A stretch of DNA of 64,000 nt, from positions 739,638-803,637 of the forward strand of contig QEOQ01000165.1 in the NCBI GenBank assembly GCA_010279815.1, read 5' to 3'. A program made the translations under genes and the position numbers. The notes below the pieces were generated by a model. That model searched no databases, was not told the origin of the DNA, and saw only the letters and a list, made by a program, of their open reading frames with translations. The stretch is from Brachionus plicatilis (taxonomy: Eukaryota > Rotifera > Eurotatoria > Ploima > Brachionidae). Positions 22,889-32,163 of the stretch are shown in pieces; the stretch's first letter is position 1, and the number at the start of each line of letters is the position of its first letter.

Positions 22889-24359
22889 TTTTTATGTAAA
22901 AATAAACTATCAAAACAATGCTTTTTATGTTAAGAGAATTTAATATTTTAATTTTTGATCTTTAGAGATTTATTATCTGTAAAAAATAATATTTTTTTAC
23001 GATTTTATCTGATTAATTCAACGACACTTAAATAGGCAGGAGTTTTGTAATCTTAGCAATCATCATGAGTAAGCAAGACCTCGTTTACCATGAATCATTA
23101 GTATTTTAAATAATTCTTTTATTAATGGCTTTTAAAATTATTTTACAAAAATTCCTTAACTCGATTCTGAAAAACCATTTTTAGATGAAAGTCAGAAAAA
23201 AATTCCTAAAGAATATTTAAGAGTACAAACCATAACATTATTTAGAAAAAAAGGCCTAGGACTGGTTCATTAAAGAATTTCCTTTTAGATTTAATTTTTT
23301 TATTATTAAAAAGCGCTTTAGAATGTACAATACAGATTTTTGTGATATTTTCTTGAGTATATTGTCTTATTAATAAAATATTGAGCATTTAGAATAGTAT
23401 TTCTGAAAAATTAATTGAAACTTTACAAGCTTTGAAATAAAAAATCTTTTCAGTGAATTATTGTGCAAAATATTTTTAATATTTGATTAATTAATTTCTT
23501 AAAATAGTTAAAATGAAACAATTTGAATAAATTTAGCTGACTTATAATTGGGAGTCATTATCATACAATAATTTTGTTTTTTTTTGTTTCTTTTTCAAAA
23601 TAAAATTTTTTAATTTAATTTTGCCTTTTAAGCTTAATAAATAAATAAATAAATAATAACAATAATAAATTTATTTTGATCTAGTACTAATTTTTTTTTT
23701 ATAATCGATAAATAAGTGTTATTTCAAAGCAAATTCAAAAAAACAAACACAGAAAAGTAGTCTTGATGGAGCTTAAGAAACAAACTTAAAAAATTTCAAA
23801 TAAAAAGCAAGACGTTCAGGTAGTTGAAACTTAAAATTGGTATTGATAATTTTAATTATGATAAAGACCTTTTTGGTGACATTGATCTGTTAATGTCTAT
23901 TTTTAATCAATTAATTGCAATTTTTTAAATTAATAAATTTGTTATAAAAAACTTGACAAATAAACAAATTTAACCCAAAGAAATTACCTATTTTTTAATT
24001 AAGTTAAGAGAAAAAAAATTAAGGGGAATATAACAATGCTATTTTTTTTTGAATCGGGATTAAAATAATATTAAAAAATAAAGTGGTTAAGCGATTTAAT
24101 GCAAATACCGTTTTTTACGTAATTTTTAGAACTACGCATGATTTGGAGGATTAACCACTACCATTTGTAATGACAACATCTTTTACCTCTAAAAGACTTT
24201 GTAATTCTCTGAGATCTCCGTAAAATTACGCAATTTCACGTCAGATTTGGTAAAATTATTTTTTTAGAAAATAAATTTGATGTAAGATTATTTAATCTAT
24301 ATATTTTTTAATAAATTCGATCCATGGAGAACCGAGATTTGTGAATTTTATAAATTATC
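22889..24359. other. Intergenic, no gene recognised
   Basis: AT-rich. 23636-23665 holds a short AAATAAATAAATAAT run. No frame with family features and no bounded repeat. Confidence 0.45.
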
Positions 24360-24820
24360 CATAAAGAATTAATCTAATGATTTTGTTAATTTTTAAAAAA
24401 CAAACACTAATCATAACTAGACATGTTATGCCTAAAAATTGTTCATTATCAAATTAACATCAAAATGATTGATATCTAATTTATTTAACAAAAAAATTAT
24501 TAATTTAAATAATTTAAGTTTATTTAATTCAGAAATTCAAATTAATAACTTTCATATTCATCCAGTCAAACTGAAATAATTTTATTTTTACCACATCAAC
24601 TTCAAGATTCCACTTAAACAAATTATAAACTAAAAAATTAATTTTTTTTTGTCTATTTAATTGATATTTTAAAATTTTAAAATTTTATTTATGAAAATAA
24701 ACTCGACATAACATGCCAAGTAATTGCTTACGAAAAAATTATTTTTTCTCTATTATTTAAAAAAAAATATTTGATTTTATATTTTGATCTTTTTGATCTT
24801 GATCTCAAACTTCAAGTTGC
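24360..24820. repeat. Dispersed repeat R300, copy 2 (uninterrupted)
   Basis: Matches 16333-16600 plus 17430-17560 in the same orientation. Because it lacks the 800-base insert, it shows the earlier state of that copy. Confidence 0.65.
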
Positions 24821-25099
24821 CTTATGGTAATTAGAAATAATCGCAACAAAGCAGATTTTTATCTGAAAATTTTATCTTATTATTTAATTGTCAATTTAAT
24901 ATCTCAAAATTAATCAAATAAGACTTAAGTAAAATCGGTTGGACTATCTATCTTATTTGTGGAAGGAAATTTATTTAAAATAAAAATAAAATTAATTTAG
25001 TTTGATTCCAAAATTTTATTCAATAAATAGAATTAGCTTAACCAGCTTAAACTATTATCTCAAAAAGGTAATAAAGCTGATCAAAAATTGCAAACTCAA

Positions 25100-25578
25100 T
25101 CATTTTCTACCTTTTACTTTTCTACCTTTTCCTTTACTACCTTTTTTTTTAGGTAAATTGCAGAGATTTTCGGTGCAGCAAGAGGTCTTCAACCCTGTAT
25201 TGGTATAAGATTGTGCATTACAAACGGTTGTACAACCCATAGCCACTATTTTCATCTGTTCTTTCCCATTACCGTTATTAATTTTTTGTTCCGCTCTCTA
25301 AATATGAAAAAATTAAATTTTAAAAGGTAAATTAAATTTTTTTACGATGCAATAGTCCTGACCAGGCAAGCATTCCCTCTTGATTGCTTTGTCATAAGTT
25401 TTAAGATTTTTCAATTCAATTCCAGTGCAGTCATCGCAATAGTAACAATCTAAACTATAAACATGACTGACGATTGCTAAGAGATAACTTGTTATAAACT
25501 GTTTATAATTCAGCAATTAAAATTACCTAAAATTAGGACTAAAAAAATAGAAAGATTTTTTAAACCGATATTAGGCAT
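25100..25578 (-). CDS. Ly6/three-finger domain secreted protein 2
   Basis: Three exons (25527-25578, 25346-25476, 25100-25297) give 126 residues. A signal peptide (N-terminus MPNIGLKNLSIFLVLILAIV) precedes S-L-D-C-Y-Y-C-D-D-C-T-G-I-E-L, C-L-P-G-Q-D-Y-C-I, M-G-C-T-T-V-C-N, C-C-T-E-N-L-C-N-L-P, then a basic tail KKKGSKGKGRKVKGRK. It is a close paralogue of the divergently transcribed gene at 25873-26421: exon 1 (52 nt) and exon 2 (131 nt) have identical lengths in both. The lysine/glycine tail replaces the hydrophobic GPI signal of typical Ly6 proteins, so the product is probably secreted and polyanion-binding (inference). Confidence 0.85.
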
Positions 25579-25872
25579 TTTGTAGTTTTTAAAAAACCCT
25601 CAATATAAACATTTTTATACTTAAAATCTCAAAATTAATATTCCAAAAGAAATTTTAAATTAAAAATTTGAATATTTTATTACTTTTTCAGTGATTTATG
25701 TACCATACATTAATCCCACCAAAAATTCACCACTGACCTTACGATCAGACTCATGCCTGTACTTTAAGTTCTTTATTTACCGTAACTCTACAGATCATTT
25801 ATTTTTTTAAACATTTTACATAATAGTTACAAGTATAAAAAATCTTGTGGATGTTTTTTTTTTAATTTAAAA
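25579..25872. promoter_or_regulatory. Shared divergent promoter region of two Ly6 paralogues
   Basis: 294 bases separate the start codons of the head-to-head Ly6 genes 2 and 3, so both promoters must lie here or overlap. 25700-25790 is less AT-rich than its surroundings (for example CACTGACCTTACGATCAGAC). No specific factor site is recognisable. Confidence 0.5.
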
Positions 25873-26421
25873 ATGCACACAGTTAGTATCAAGAATATAG
25901 TTTTTTGTTTTATGCTGAGTTTAGGTAAAACATTTAATAAATAAATGTGATAACTTTATGTTTAATAAAAATAATTAAATTTTAGCAATAGCCGGCTACG
26001 TTAATAGTTTAAAATGCTACTATTGCGAAGACTGTACAGGAATTGATTTAAAAAAACCGAAAACCTTTAAAAAGGCTGTTAAAAGAAATTGTTCTGGAAC
26101 TCAAAATTTTTGTATTGTAATAATTTCATTTTATTGTCAATTTAATTTAATTTTAATTAATTTAAGAGAGCCGAGCAAAAAATGACTAATAGCTATGGAA
26201 AAGAACAGATGAAAGTAGTGGCTCTGGGTTGTACAACCGAATGTAATGCACATGCCTATGCCAACACAGGTTTAAAGGCATCTTGCTGCACCAAAAATCT
26301 CTGCAATTTACCTAAAAAAAAAGGTGGAAAAGGAAAAGGAAAAGGAAAAGGAAAAGGAAAAGGAAAAGGAAGAAAATACGGAAGATCATTCGAAGAAAGC
26401 GTCGAAGAATATGACAATTAA
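25873..26421 (+). CDS. Ly6/three-finger domain secreted protein 3, KG-repeat tail
   Basis: Three exons (25873-25924, 25986-26116, 26167-26421) give 145 residues. A signal peptide is followed by S-L-K-C-Y-Y-C-E-D-C-T-G-I-D-L, C-S-G-T-Q-N-F-C-I, L-G-C-T-T-E-C-N, C-C-T-K-N-L-C-N-L-P. The tail holds about seven K-G dipeptides, encoded by a tandem GGAAAA hexamer near 26322-26372, and ends with an acidic RSFEESVEEYDN segment. The paralogue at 25100-25578 has a shorter, irregular tail, so the hexamer has expanded here. No GPI signal. The third exon begins with RAEQK, as in the paralogue. Confidence 0.85.
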
Positions 26422-27149
26422 AGATTATATATTTTTCAATCAATGAGGTTTTAGTTTTAAATTTATTTAATAAAATTTTATTATCTTGTTTAAAAAAAAT
26501 TGGTTTATTTCTAATAAAATTTTAATTTGCAATTTTCAATTAAATCTTAATATTTAAAAATACAGCGATTTTATTAACTTTATTTTGTTTTTTATATTAT
26601 TTTTTTAAGTATATTTAGTTTGGTGCAGAAAAAAATAAAGCGATTAATTTTGGATAATTCTTTTAATAAAATCAAGCTTTTTTAAGGATAAAAATCTTTT
26701 AAAAAGTCTTCTTTCAAAATCTTCTCTAAAGATAATAATGAAAATATTGACTTTAAAATAAAAAATATATAAAATTAAAATTGAAAAGTTCTTAAAAAAT
26801 TTGAATAAAAACTCCATCGGTTGATGAAATAAAAAAACGCTGTAGTTCAGGGTTAATAAAAATCATTTTATATCACATTATAGTTTAATAGCGTGGCACA
26901 ATTAAATAAATATATTAATATTCAAAACTCTAACTTAAACTAAAATACATCATAAATATAAAAAGAGAGAGAGACAGGGTCTGTGGTACATGAAGTGTTA
27001 CAATAGCTAAATTAAAAGATAAATAAAGATTCCGAAATCATGTGAAGATGAAATTGTGAAAAATATTATTCATCTTAAGTCAACCAGGAATAAAGAAATT
27101 TTTGAAAAATCAAAAAAAAATATTTGGCTAAATGGAAAAAAAATAAACA
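26422..27149. other. Intergenic, no gene recognised
   Basis: 3' flank of Ly6 gene 3, with an AATAAAATTTTA string at about 26469, then AT-rich sequence with a short GAGAGAGAGACAG patch near 26965. Confidence 0.4.
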
Positions 27150-27560
27150 TTTGAATGATTTTGTTAAATATTTTTCAAAACAATGGCTCGCTGAGCCATT
27201 TTGTATTTGGCAATTGTTTCAAACTCTTCCTGGTTAAGCTATGTCAAATAACCCGATTGAATCTTACAATAATAAAATCAAAAGATTCATTACAGAAAGA
27301 ACCCTATTCAATTTGTTGCCAGTTTTTGAGGTTTTAGAACATTAGTATGTTCTTTTACCAAAAAGGAGGCAAACAAATATTTAGAATCAATAGCAAAATT
27401 AGAGGCAGAAAAATAAAATGATGAAATTTTATTGAAATATAGATGGAGCGATAAATAGTTAGCAGAAATAAACCCAAATTGCTTTTGTCCTGATTATTCT
27501 CATTGTGACTGCTGTTAATTTTTGGATTCTACTGTTTGCATAAATCTAGTAGGTTGTTGT
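27150..27560 (+). pseudogene. Mutator-like (MULE) transposase fragment
   Basis: The translation gives F-C-I-W-Q-L-F-Q-T-L-P-G, then M-S-N-N-P-I-E-S-Y-N-N-K-I-K-R-F-I-T, the conserved T-N-N-P-x-E-x-F-N-x-x-I-K-R block after the catalytic core of MULE transposases. Downstream are E-A-N-K-Y-L-E and a cysteine-rich stretch (NCFCPDYSHCDCC) interrupted by stops. Several stops and shifts; only the C-terminal third survives. Confidence 0.55.
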
Positions 27561-27914
27561 TATTTAGACTCAATTGGTTTTCCTAGTATTATTTTAAAAA
27601 AATTCAAAAATAAAAATAGTTCTCAAAAAAGAAAAGTAGGACCATGGCATGAAAAAGACTAATTACCAATATGATTTTTACACTCTGGCTTCAAAATAAA
27701 TTTAAGTTTCTTTCTCTGTTTAAAAATTTTATTTGACTTTTTGTAATTTTATGTTTTATTCTCTAGTTGAAGTTTTTTTATTAATTAAATCAAAAATAGT
27801 TTATGTTTTATTCTCAGTTTGATCTCAGTTTTTTTTTGGCTTTTTTTTGTTTTATAATACCTCATCCATATTTAAAAGGCTATTTTGATTAAATGTCTTA
27901 CAATTCCTCATAGG

Positions 27915-28036
27915 AGAAATATTCTCTTTGTGTGAATATCTATGATCATTATTACAAACATTGGATACTAAATAAAAATTTTATAAAATCCTTACTATAA
28001 AGTAAAACCTACATTATTATCCAAAACAGAAGAAAT
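27915..28036 (+). repeat. Direct repeat flanking a Penelope-like fragment, left copy
   Basis: TTGTGTGAATATCTATGATC through ACTATAAAGTAAAACCTACA matches 28917-29034 in the same orientation. The pair brackets a GIY-YIG remnant, as pseudo-LTRs do in Penelope-like elements. Confidence 0.55.
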
Positions 28037-28187
28037 TTATAGCCATATAAAATTTAAAATAATTTTAAAAATAAAAACTTAAAATGTTTTATTTTTAATT
28101 TTGAAAATAATTTTGGACAGTTAAATACGATAATTAAACAATGGTTTGATATAATAAAATTAAAATCAGTATATCTCCAAGATAAAT

Positions 28188-28690
28188 TTGATGATTGTGA
28201 ATAAAATTTATAAAAACATAGGTTCGATTTTTTTTCTCAATTTCAATTTGAATGACTCAAAAAAATCTTTTTCAAATAAGTGTATTTGTCAATTTACTGT
28301 AAAAAGTTTTTGTGTAAAATATAAAAATTATTCTCTACCTGTTTTATGTGATTCTGATTGTTATGCTCCTGGAATAGTTTATATAATAAAGTATATAAAA
28401 TGTATAGAATTTTACATCGGGTAATCGAAAAATTCAGATCGGAATTTTAGAACACTTATCCAAAATAAAAAAGTCTAGAAAAAATTTAAGAAAATCGGTT
28501 TGTAATTTTGACGAATGTTCTGAAGTCTCGATTCATTTCAATTTAGATGGTCACATTGATCTAGATTTTTCTTTTTGAATATTTACATCAAATATTGATA
28601 ATGATTCCATAAGAAAATCAACTGAAGCCGATTTAATTAATTTATTCATTAAATTTCAAATTCCAATTTTAAATAAAAAAATCTAAAAGT
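28188..28690 (+). pseudogene. Penelope-like GIY-YIG endonuclease remnant
   Basis: The first frame (to 28424) contains C-D-S-D-C-Y-A-P-G-I-V-Y-I-I-K-Y-I-K-C and I-E-F-Y-I-G: the two strands of a GIY-YIG nuclease preceded by a cysteine motif. After a frameshift, G-I-L-E-H-L-S-K-I and V-S-I-H-F-N-L-D-G-H-I-D-L-D-F follow, the H-F-N-x-x-G-H block typical of the Penelope-like endonuclease. Reverse transcriptase sequence was not found, so this is a 3' fragment of a dead retroelement. Confidence 0.65.
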
Positions 28691-28775
28691 TGGATAAAAT
28701 CAGAACTTTAACTTTTTCTAAAATTCAAATAATTTTTTCTTTTTTTCTCTTATTCAAAATTAAAAAATTGTATTT

Positions 28776-28823
28776 CTCGGTCGTCTAGATCCTAAAGAAT
28801 TCCTATCGGTCGAAACGCGTCGG
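28776..28823 (+). ncRNA. Candidate degenerate hammerhead ribozyme motif
   Basis: Downstream of the GIY-YIG remnant, CCTAAAGAATTCCTATCGGT is followed by CGAAACGCGTCGG. CGAAAC and a following GTC match the hammerhead core. The other core strand, normally CUGAUGA, reads CTAAAGA and is damaged. Penelope-like pseudo-LTRs are known to carry hammerheads, which makes this reading plausible. It is probably not active. Confidence 0.3.
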
Positions 28824-28916
28824 TTTTTTAACAAATTTGTATCTTATTTTTTTTTTATGTTAATAAATTTTAAAATAAAATTTGAATTGATTTAATCGAA
28901 ATAGAAGTAAGCTACT

Positions 28917-29034
28917 CACTTTGAGTAAATATCTTTGATGATTATTATAAATGAAACTAAAAAAAACATTGTATACTTAATAAAAATTTTATAAATTCAT
29001 TACTATAAAGTAAAACCTATGTTATTTTCCACAT
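28917..29034 (+). repeat. Direct repeat flanking a Penelope-like fragment, right copy
   Basis: Matches 27915-28036 (shared AATAAAAATTTTATAAA and ACTATAAAGTAAAACCTA). It lies just after the hammerhead-like motif. Confidence 0.55.
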
Positions 29035-29514
29035 TGTTTATAATAAAATGGGTTCTCTAGTTGTTTATTTTTTTCGATGAATAAAATAATTAAAATTTTA
29101 GTAAAAAAGGAATTTTGATTTGAGTAAATCTTATTTAAGAATTATTTTAATCTTATTTTTCAGTCTTAATTTACCAATCTAATAATCAGATAAACAGAAT
29201 TACTAAGTCTTGTTTTAAATATTTCCCTTATAAAATTTATTCAAATTCACTTTAACTAAGTATCAATTTGATGGAATCATTCTAATTTTTCATTTTATTT
29301 TTTACATTTAATAAGGTATTTAAGAACTATCGGACATTATCACAAAAATGGAAAATCGAATTTAATGATCAAAAAAATTTTGTTTTTTTCTTTTATTTTA
29401 ACTCTTTATCTAAAAGCAGCCAAAATTTAGATTATTTTTATTTTTTTTTAATTTTTTAAGTAATTTAAGTTCATTTAAGTTTTATTAAAAATATAATATA
29501 CATTGATTTCGTTT

Positions 29515-29974
29515 CTATAAAACTAGAGTTTTGGAACGCGAAAATTTACTGATAGATTCTCGAATTTTTTTGTTTATGTAACGTTGGTTAATATTATTGC
29601 AGAAGTTTGTTTTGCAGCAATAATGATTCTTTGGACAGAAAGTTGAGCAGCCAAGTTTTATCAAAACCTTTTCTGGTTCAGTCTTTGTAATTTTTGGTAA
29701 AACATCAACGTCAGCCTAATCAATAATTTAATTTTATTTAAAAAAAGTTTATCTTTTCAATTTACAATACAAAAGGATTGATCGTTTGAACAGGTAACTT
29801 TTCGTCTCGGCTCCATTAGCCCAAAATTTCCACCATGGCATGTATGGCATGATTTACACATAAGACTCGAAATAGGTCTTAGTTCAAAGCCTTAAAATAT
29901 TGCAAATTAAAGGAAGTAATTTAAAGAATTTATTTACTGATTAAAAGGATGACAAAACTTATGTATCTGAACAT
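29515..29974 (-). CDS. Ly6/three-finger domain secreted protein 4
   Basis: Three exons (29938-29974, 29766-29890, 29515-29715) splice in frame to 120 residues. A short signal sequence (MFRYISFVILLIS) precedes L-M-C-K-S-C-H-T-C-H-G-G, V-T-C-S-N-D-Q-S-F-C-I, L-G-C-S-T-F-C-P-K-N-H-Y-C-C-K-T-N-F-C-N and a basic tail. The cysteine order matches the LU domain, but the loop between G-C-x3-C and C-C is shorter than in genes 1-3. No GPI signal. It lies just downstream of the Penelope-like debris. Confidence 0.75.
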
Positions 29975-30379
29975 TGTTTAATTTTTAACTATTTTATCTG
30001 TAAATTAGTGCTATTTATAATAAAATTTTTTACAGATAATAAAATTTAAAATCAAATAAATTTTATTGACTATTAAAAAAGAATAAAAATTTCGTAAAAA
30101 TATGTGGATTATTAATAACAAATAATGTCAATATTTTTTCTTTTTATCTTTGATTTTGTTTTTTTTCTGCTGCGATTTAATTTACTGTTAAAAAAAACAA
30201 ACATATGCTATTAAAAATAAATGTATTTTTTTCAAATAATTCATCTTTTTTTATAATTAAAATTAGATACGAAAGAATTTGATTAGCTGCTACCAAAATA
30301 ACATATTCAATACTTAAATTAGAATTTTTATTTAGTAAAAATATGTCACAATTGGGAAAAATATTTGAAATAAAAATAT

Positions 30380-30451
30380 GACCCCGACGTGACTCGAACA
30401 CGCAACCTTCTGATCTGGAGTCAGACGCGCTACCAATTGCGCCACGAAGTC
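30380..30451 (-). tRNA. tRNA-Trp(CCA): tRNA-Trp (CCA)
   Basis: 72 bases fold into a full cloverleaf: acceptor GACTTCG/CGGGGTC (with a G-U pair), D arm GCGC/GCGC, anticodon stem TCTGA/TCAGA with loop CTCCAGA (anticodon CCA), T arm GCGTG/CACGT with TTCGAGT. Internal A and B boxes are present. Identical in sequence to the copies at 31876, 39750 and 57954. Confidence 0.95.
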
Positions 30452-30485
30452 TCATATTGTTTTTATTAAAAGAAAATAAATTTAT

Positions 30486-30790
30486 TCATTGGATTTTTTT
30501 TAAAGTGAATAAGAAAAACAAAAATTCAGTACTTATTTAGTCCTTTAATAGTTGAAACTTTTTTTAATAATTAAGAAAACTTTTAAAATTAAAAAATATA
30601 AATATAGGTGATATTTTGCTATCAATTTTTAAAATAAAAATAAGAAATGAAATTTAACTAGCAAAATTTGTAAGTGGCGTCATGGCTTAGTGGCTAAAGC
30701 GCCTGTCTAGTAAACAGGAGATCCCGGGTTCGATTCCCGGTGATGCCTTTTTTACAATTTTGCATTTTTTTTCTAGATTTTACTCTATTT
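30486..30790. repeat. Duplicated tRNA-Thr segment, copy A
   Basis: This segment, including the tRNA-Thr, recurs at 41614-42148. Shared flanks include TTTAATAGTTGAAACTTTTT upstream and TTTCTAGATTTTACT downstream. The other copy carries about 230 extra bases between flank and tRNA. Confidence 0.75.
30676..30747 (+). tRNA. tRNA-Thr(AGT): tRNA-Thr (AGT), copy 1
   Basis: 72-base cloverleaf: acceptor GGCGTCA/TGATGCC (one G-U), D arm GCTT/AAGC, anticodon stem CCTGT/ACAGG with loop CTAGTAA (anticodon AGT), T arm CCGGG/CCCGG with TTCGATT. It ends in a TTTTTT terminator. Identical copies lie at 42030 and 42822. Confidence 0.95.
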
Positions 30791-31439
30791 GGATTTAAAA
30801 GATACTGCAATATAAGGCAGCATATTTTATTTCAACTTTTTTATCTAAAATAAAATCTTTATTTTCTTTATGACAGCGTTTATTTTCACATATTTTATAG
30901 GTAAATAGTTAAATATAATCACAAACAAAAAGTGGATGTGGATATTGAATTTTTTTTTTTTTAAACACAAATAAAATAAAAGTTGTAATGAAAATAATCA
31001 TTACAACTATTACAAACGATAAAATTTGATTCATTATTTAAGAAAACATTCCTTTATGTATAATTTAAGATAATTTATTGAATATAATAAAATCTTTTAA
31101 CAAACCAGGACTATTAATGATTTAATAGAAAAAATAATTGATGAAAAAACAAGTTAAATAAAGCTAACCTTTAAATTAACCATGGTTTTACTAAGCGAAA
31201 TACAAAAATTTATAAACAAAAATATGAGCTGACATAAAGGACATACTGTATCTTCCAGGAAAAATTTTTTTTAAATTTTTTCCATTAAAAAGGATTGACA
31301 CTGTTATTAAAAAAATAACCATACTAGTTTTTACTAGCGTCATTGACAATACCTCAGCTTCAATTATTTTTTTTGATAGATTTCAATATTAAGAATTAAT
31401 AAAAAAATTAATATTAATTTATATCCCTTTTTTATTTTT

Positions 31440-31510
31440 TTTTATATATTTTTATTCTGAAGGAGCATTAGCTAAGTACAGATAAACCAAAAAATAAATA
31501 AAATTTGGAG
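31440..31510 (+). repeat. GAAGGAG palindrome repeat, copy 5
   Basis: TTATTCTGAAGGAGCATTAG, CTAAGTACAGATAAACCAAA, then AAATAAATAAA; T-rich arm upstream. Confidence 0.6.
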
Positions 31511-31535
31511 CTAAATAATTTTTTTGTTATAATAA

Positions 31536-31845
31536 TTTTTTTAAATATCATCGATGTTTTATTTATTTTCCTATCTTAAAAATTTTATTTTAGGTAAAAA
31601 GTTTTTTCTTAGGTATATTGCAGTATCTTTTTAAATACATTTTATTATCTTTAATTTTAATTTACCAAAAAAAGAAAAATTTTTGTTCAATTTGTATATG
31701 AAATTCACAATGCCCAAAAATCGGTTTGGAAATCATAACCGGTCTACCAGCCCTAAAGTTAAGTTTTGACTTAAATTATAAAATAAACCCTTTTTAAGAA
31801 AAATACTATTTTTGATAATACTTATTTTAAGAATTTTTTTTTTTA
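31536..31845. repeat. Duplicated segment D2, copy A
   Basis: About 300 bases closely matching 42456-42762 (shared CGGTCTACCAGCCCTAAAGT, GGTATATTGCAGTATC). Both copies lead straight into a tRNA gene (Trp here, Thr there), so tRNA genes move or duplicate with these blocks. Confidence 0.8.
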
Positions 31846-31875
31846 AATTGGGAAAAATATTTGAAATAAAAATTT

Positions 31876-31947
31876 GACCCCGACGTGACTCGAACACGCA
31901 ACCTTCTGATCTGGAGTCAGACGCGCTACCAATTGCGCCACGAAGTC
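31876..31947 (-). tRNA. tRNA-Trp(CCA): tRNA-Trp (CCA)
   Basis: Same 72-base cloverleaf as 30380-30451, with matching flanks just downstream of the gene. Frames starting MRLRGAIG across these two loci are only translations of the tRNA and its flank. Confidence 0.95.
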
Positions 31948-32163
31948 TCATACCGTGTTTAAAATAAGAAAATAAATTTATCTTAATTTATTTTATTGAT
32001 TTAAAATTGATTATATAATTAAATATTTTATCTTTTAAATAAATTAAATGAAAATTCGTTGATAGTTGATAAATAATTCTAAAATTTTATTTCTATTTAT
32101 AAAAAAATTTGAAAAGTGCATTTAATTTTGAAAAAAAAAATTTAAAAATTTAAATTTTAAATT

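Noticed and set aside
27915..29034. LTR retrotransposon
   Set aside because: Direct repeats are present, but the coding remnant is a GIY-YIG nuclease of Penelope type, with no gag, integrase or primer-binding site.
30177..30455. Protein frame starting MRLRGAIGSASDSRSEG (also at 31733-31951)
   Set aside because: It is a translation of the tRNA-Trp gene and its flank, repeated wherever that tRNA occurs.
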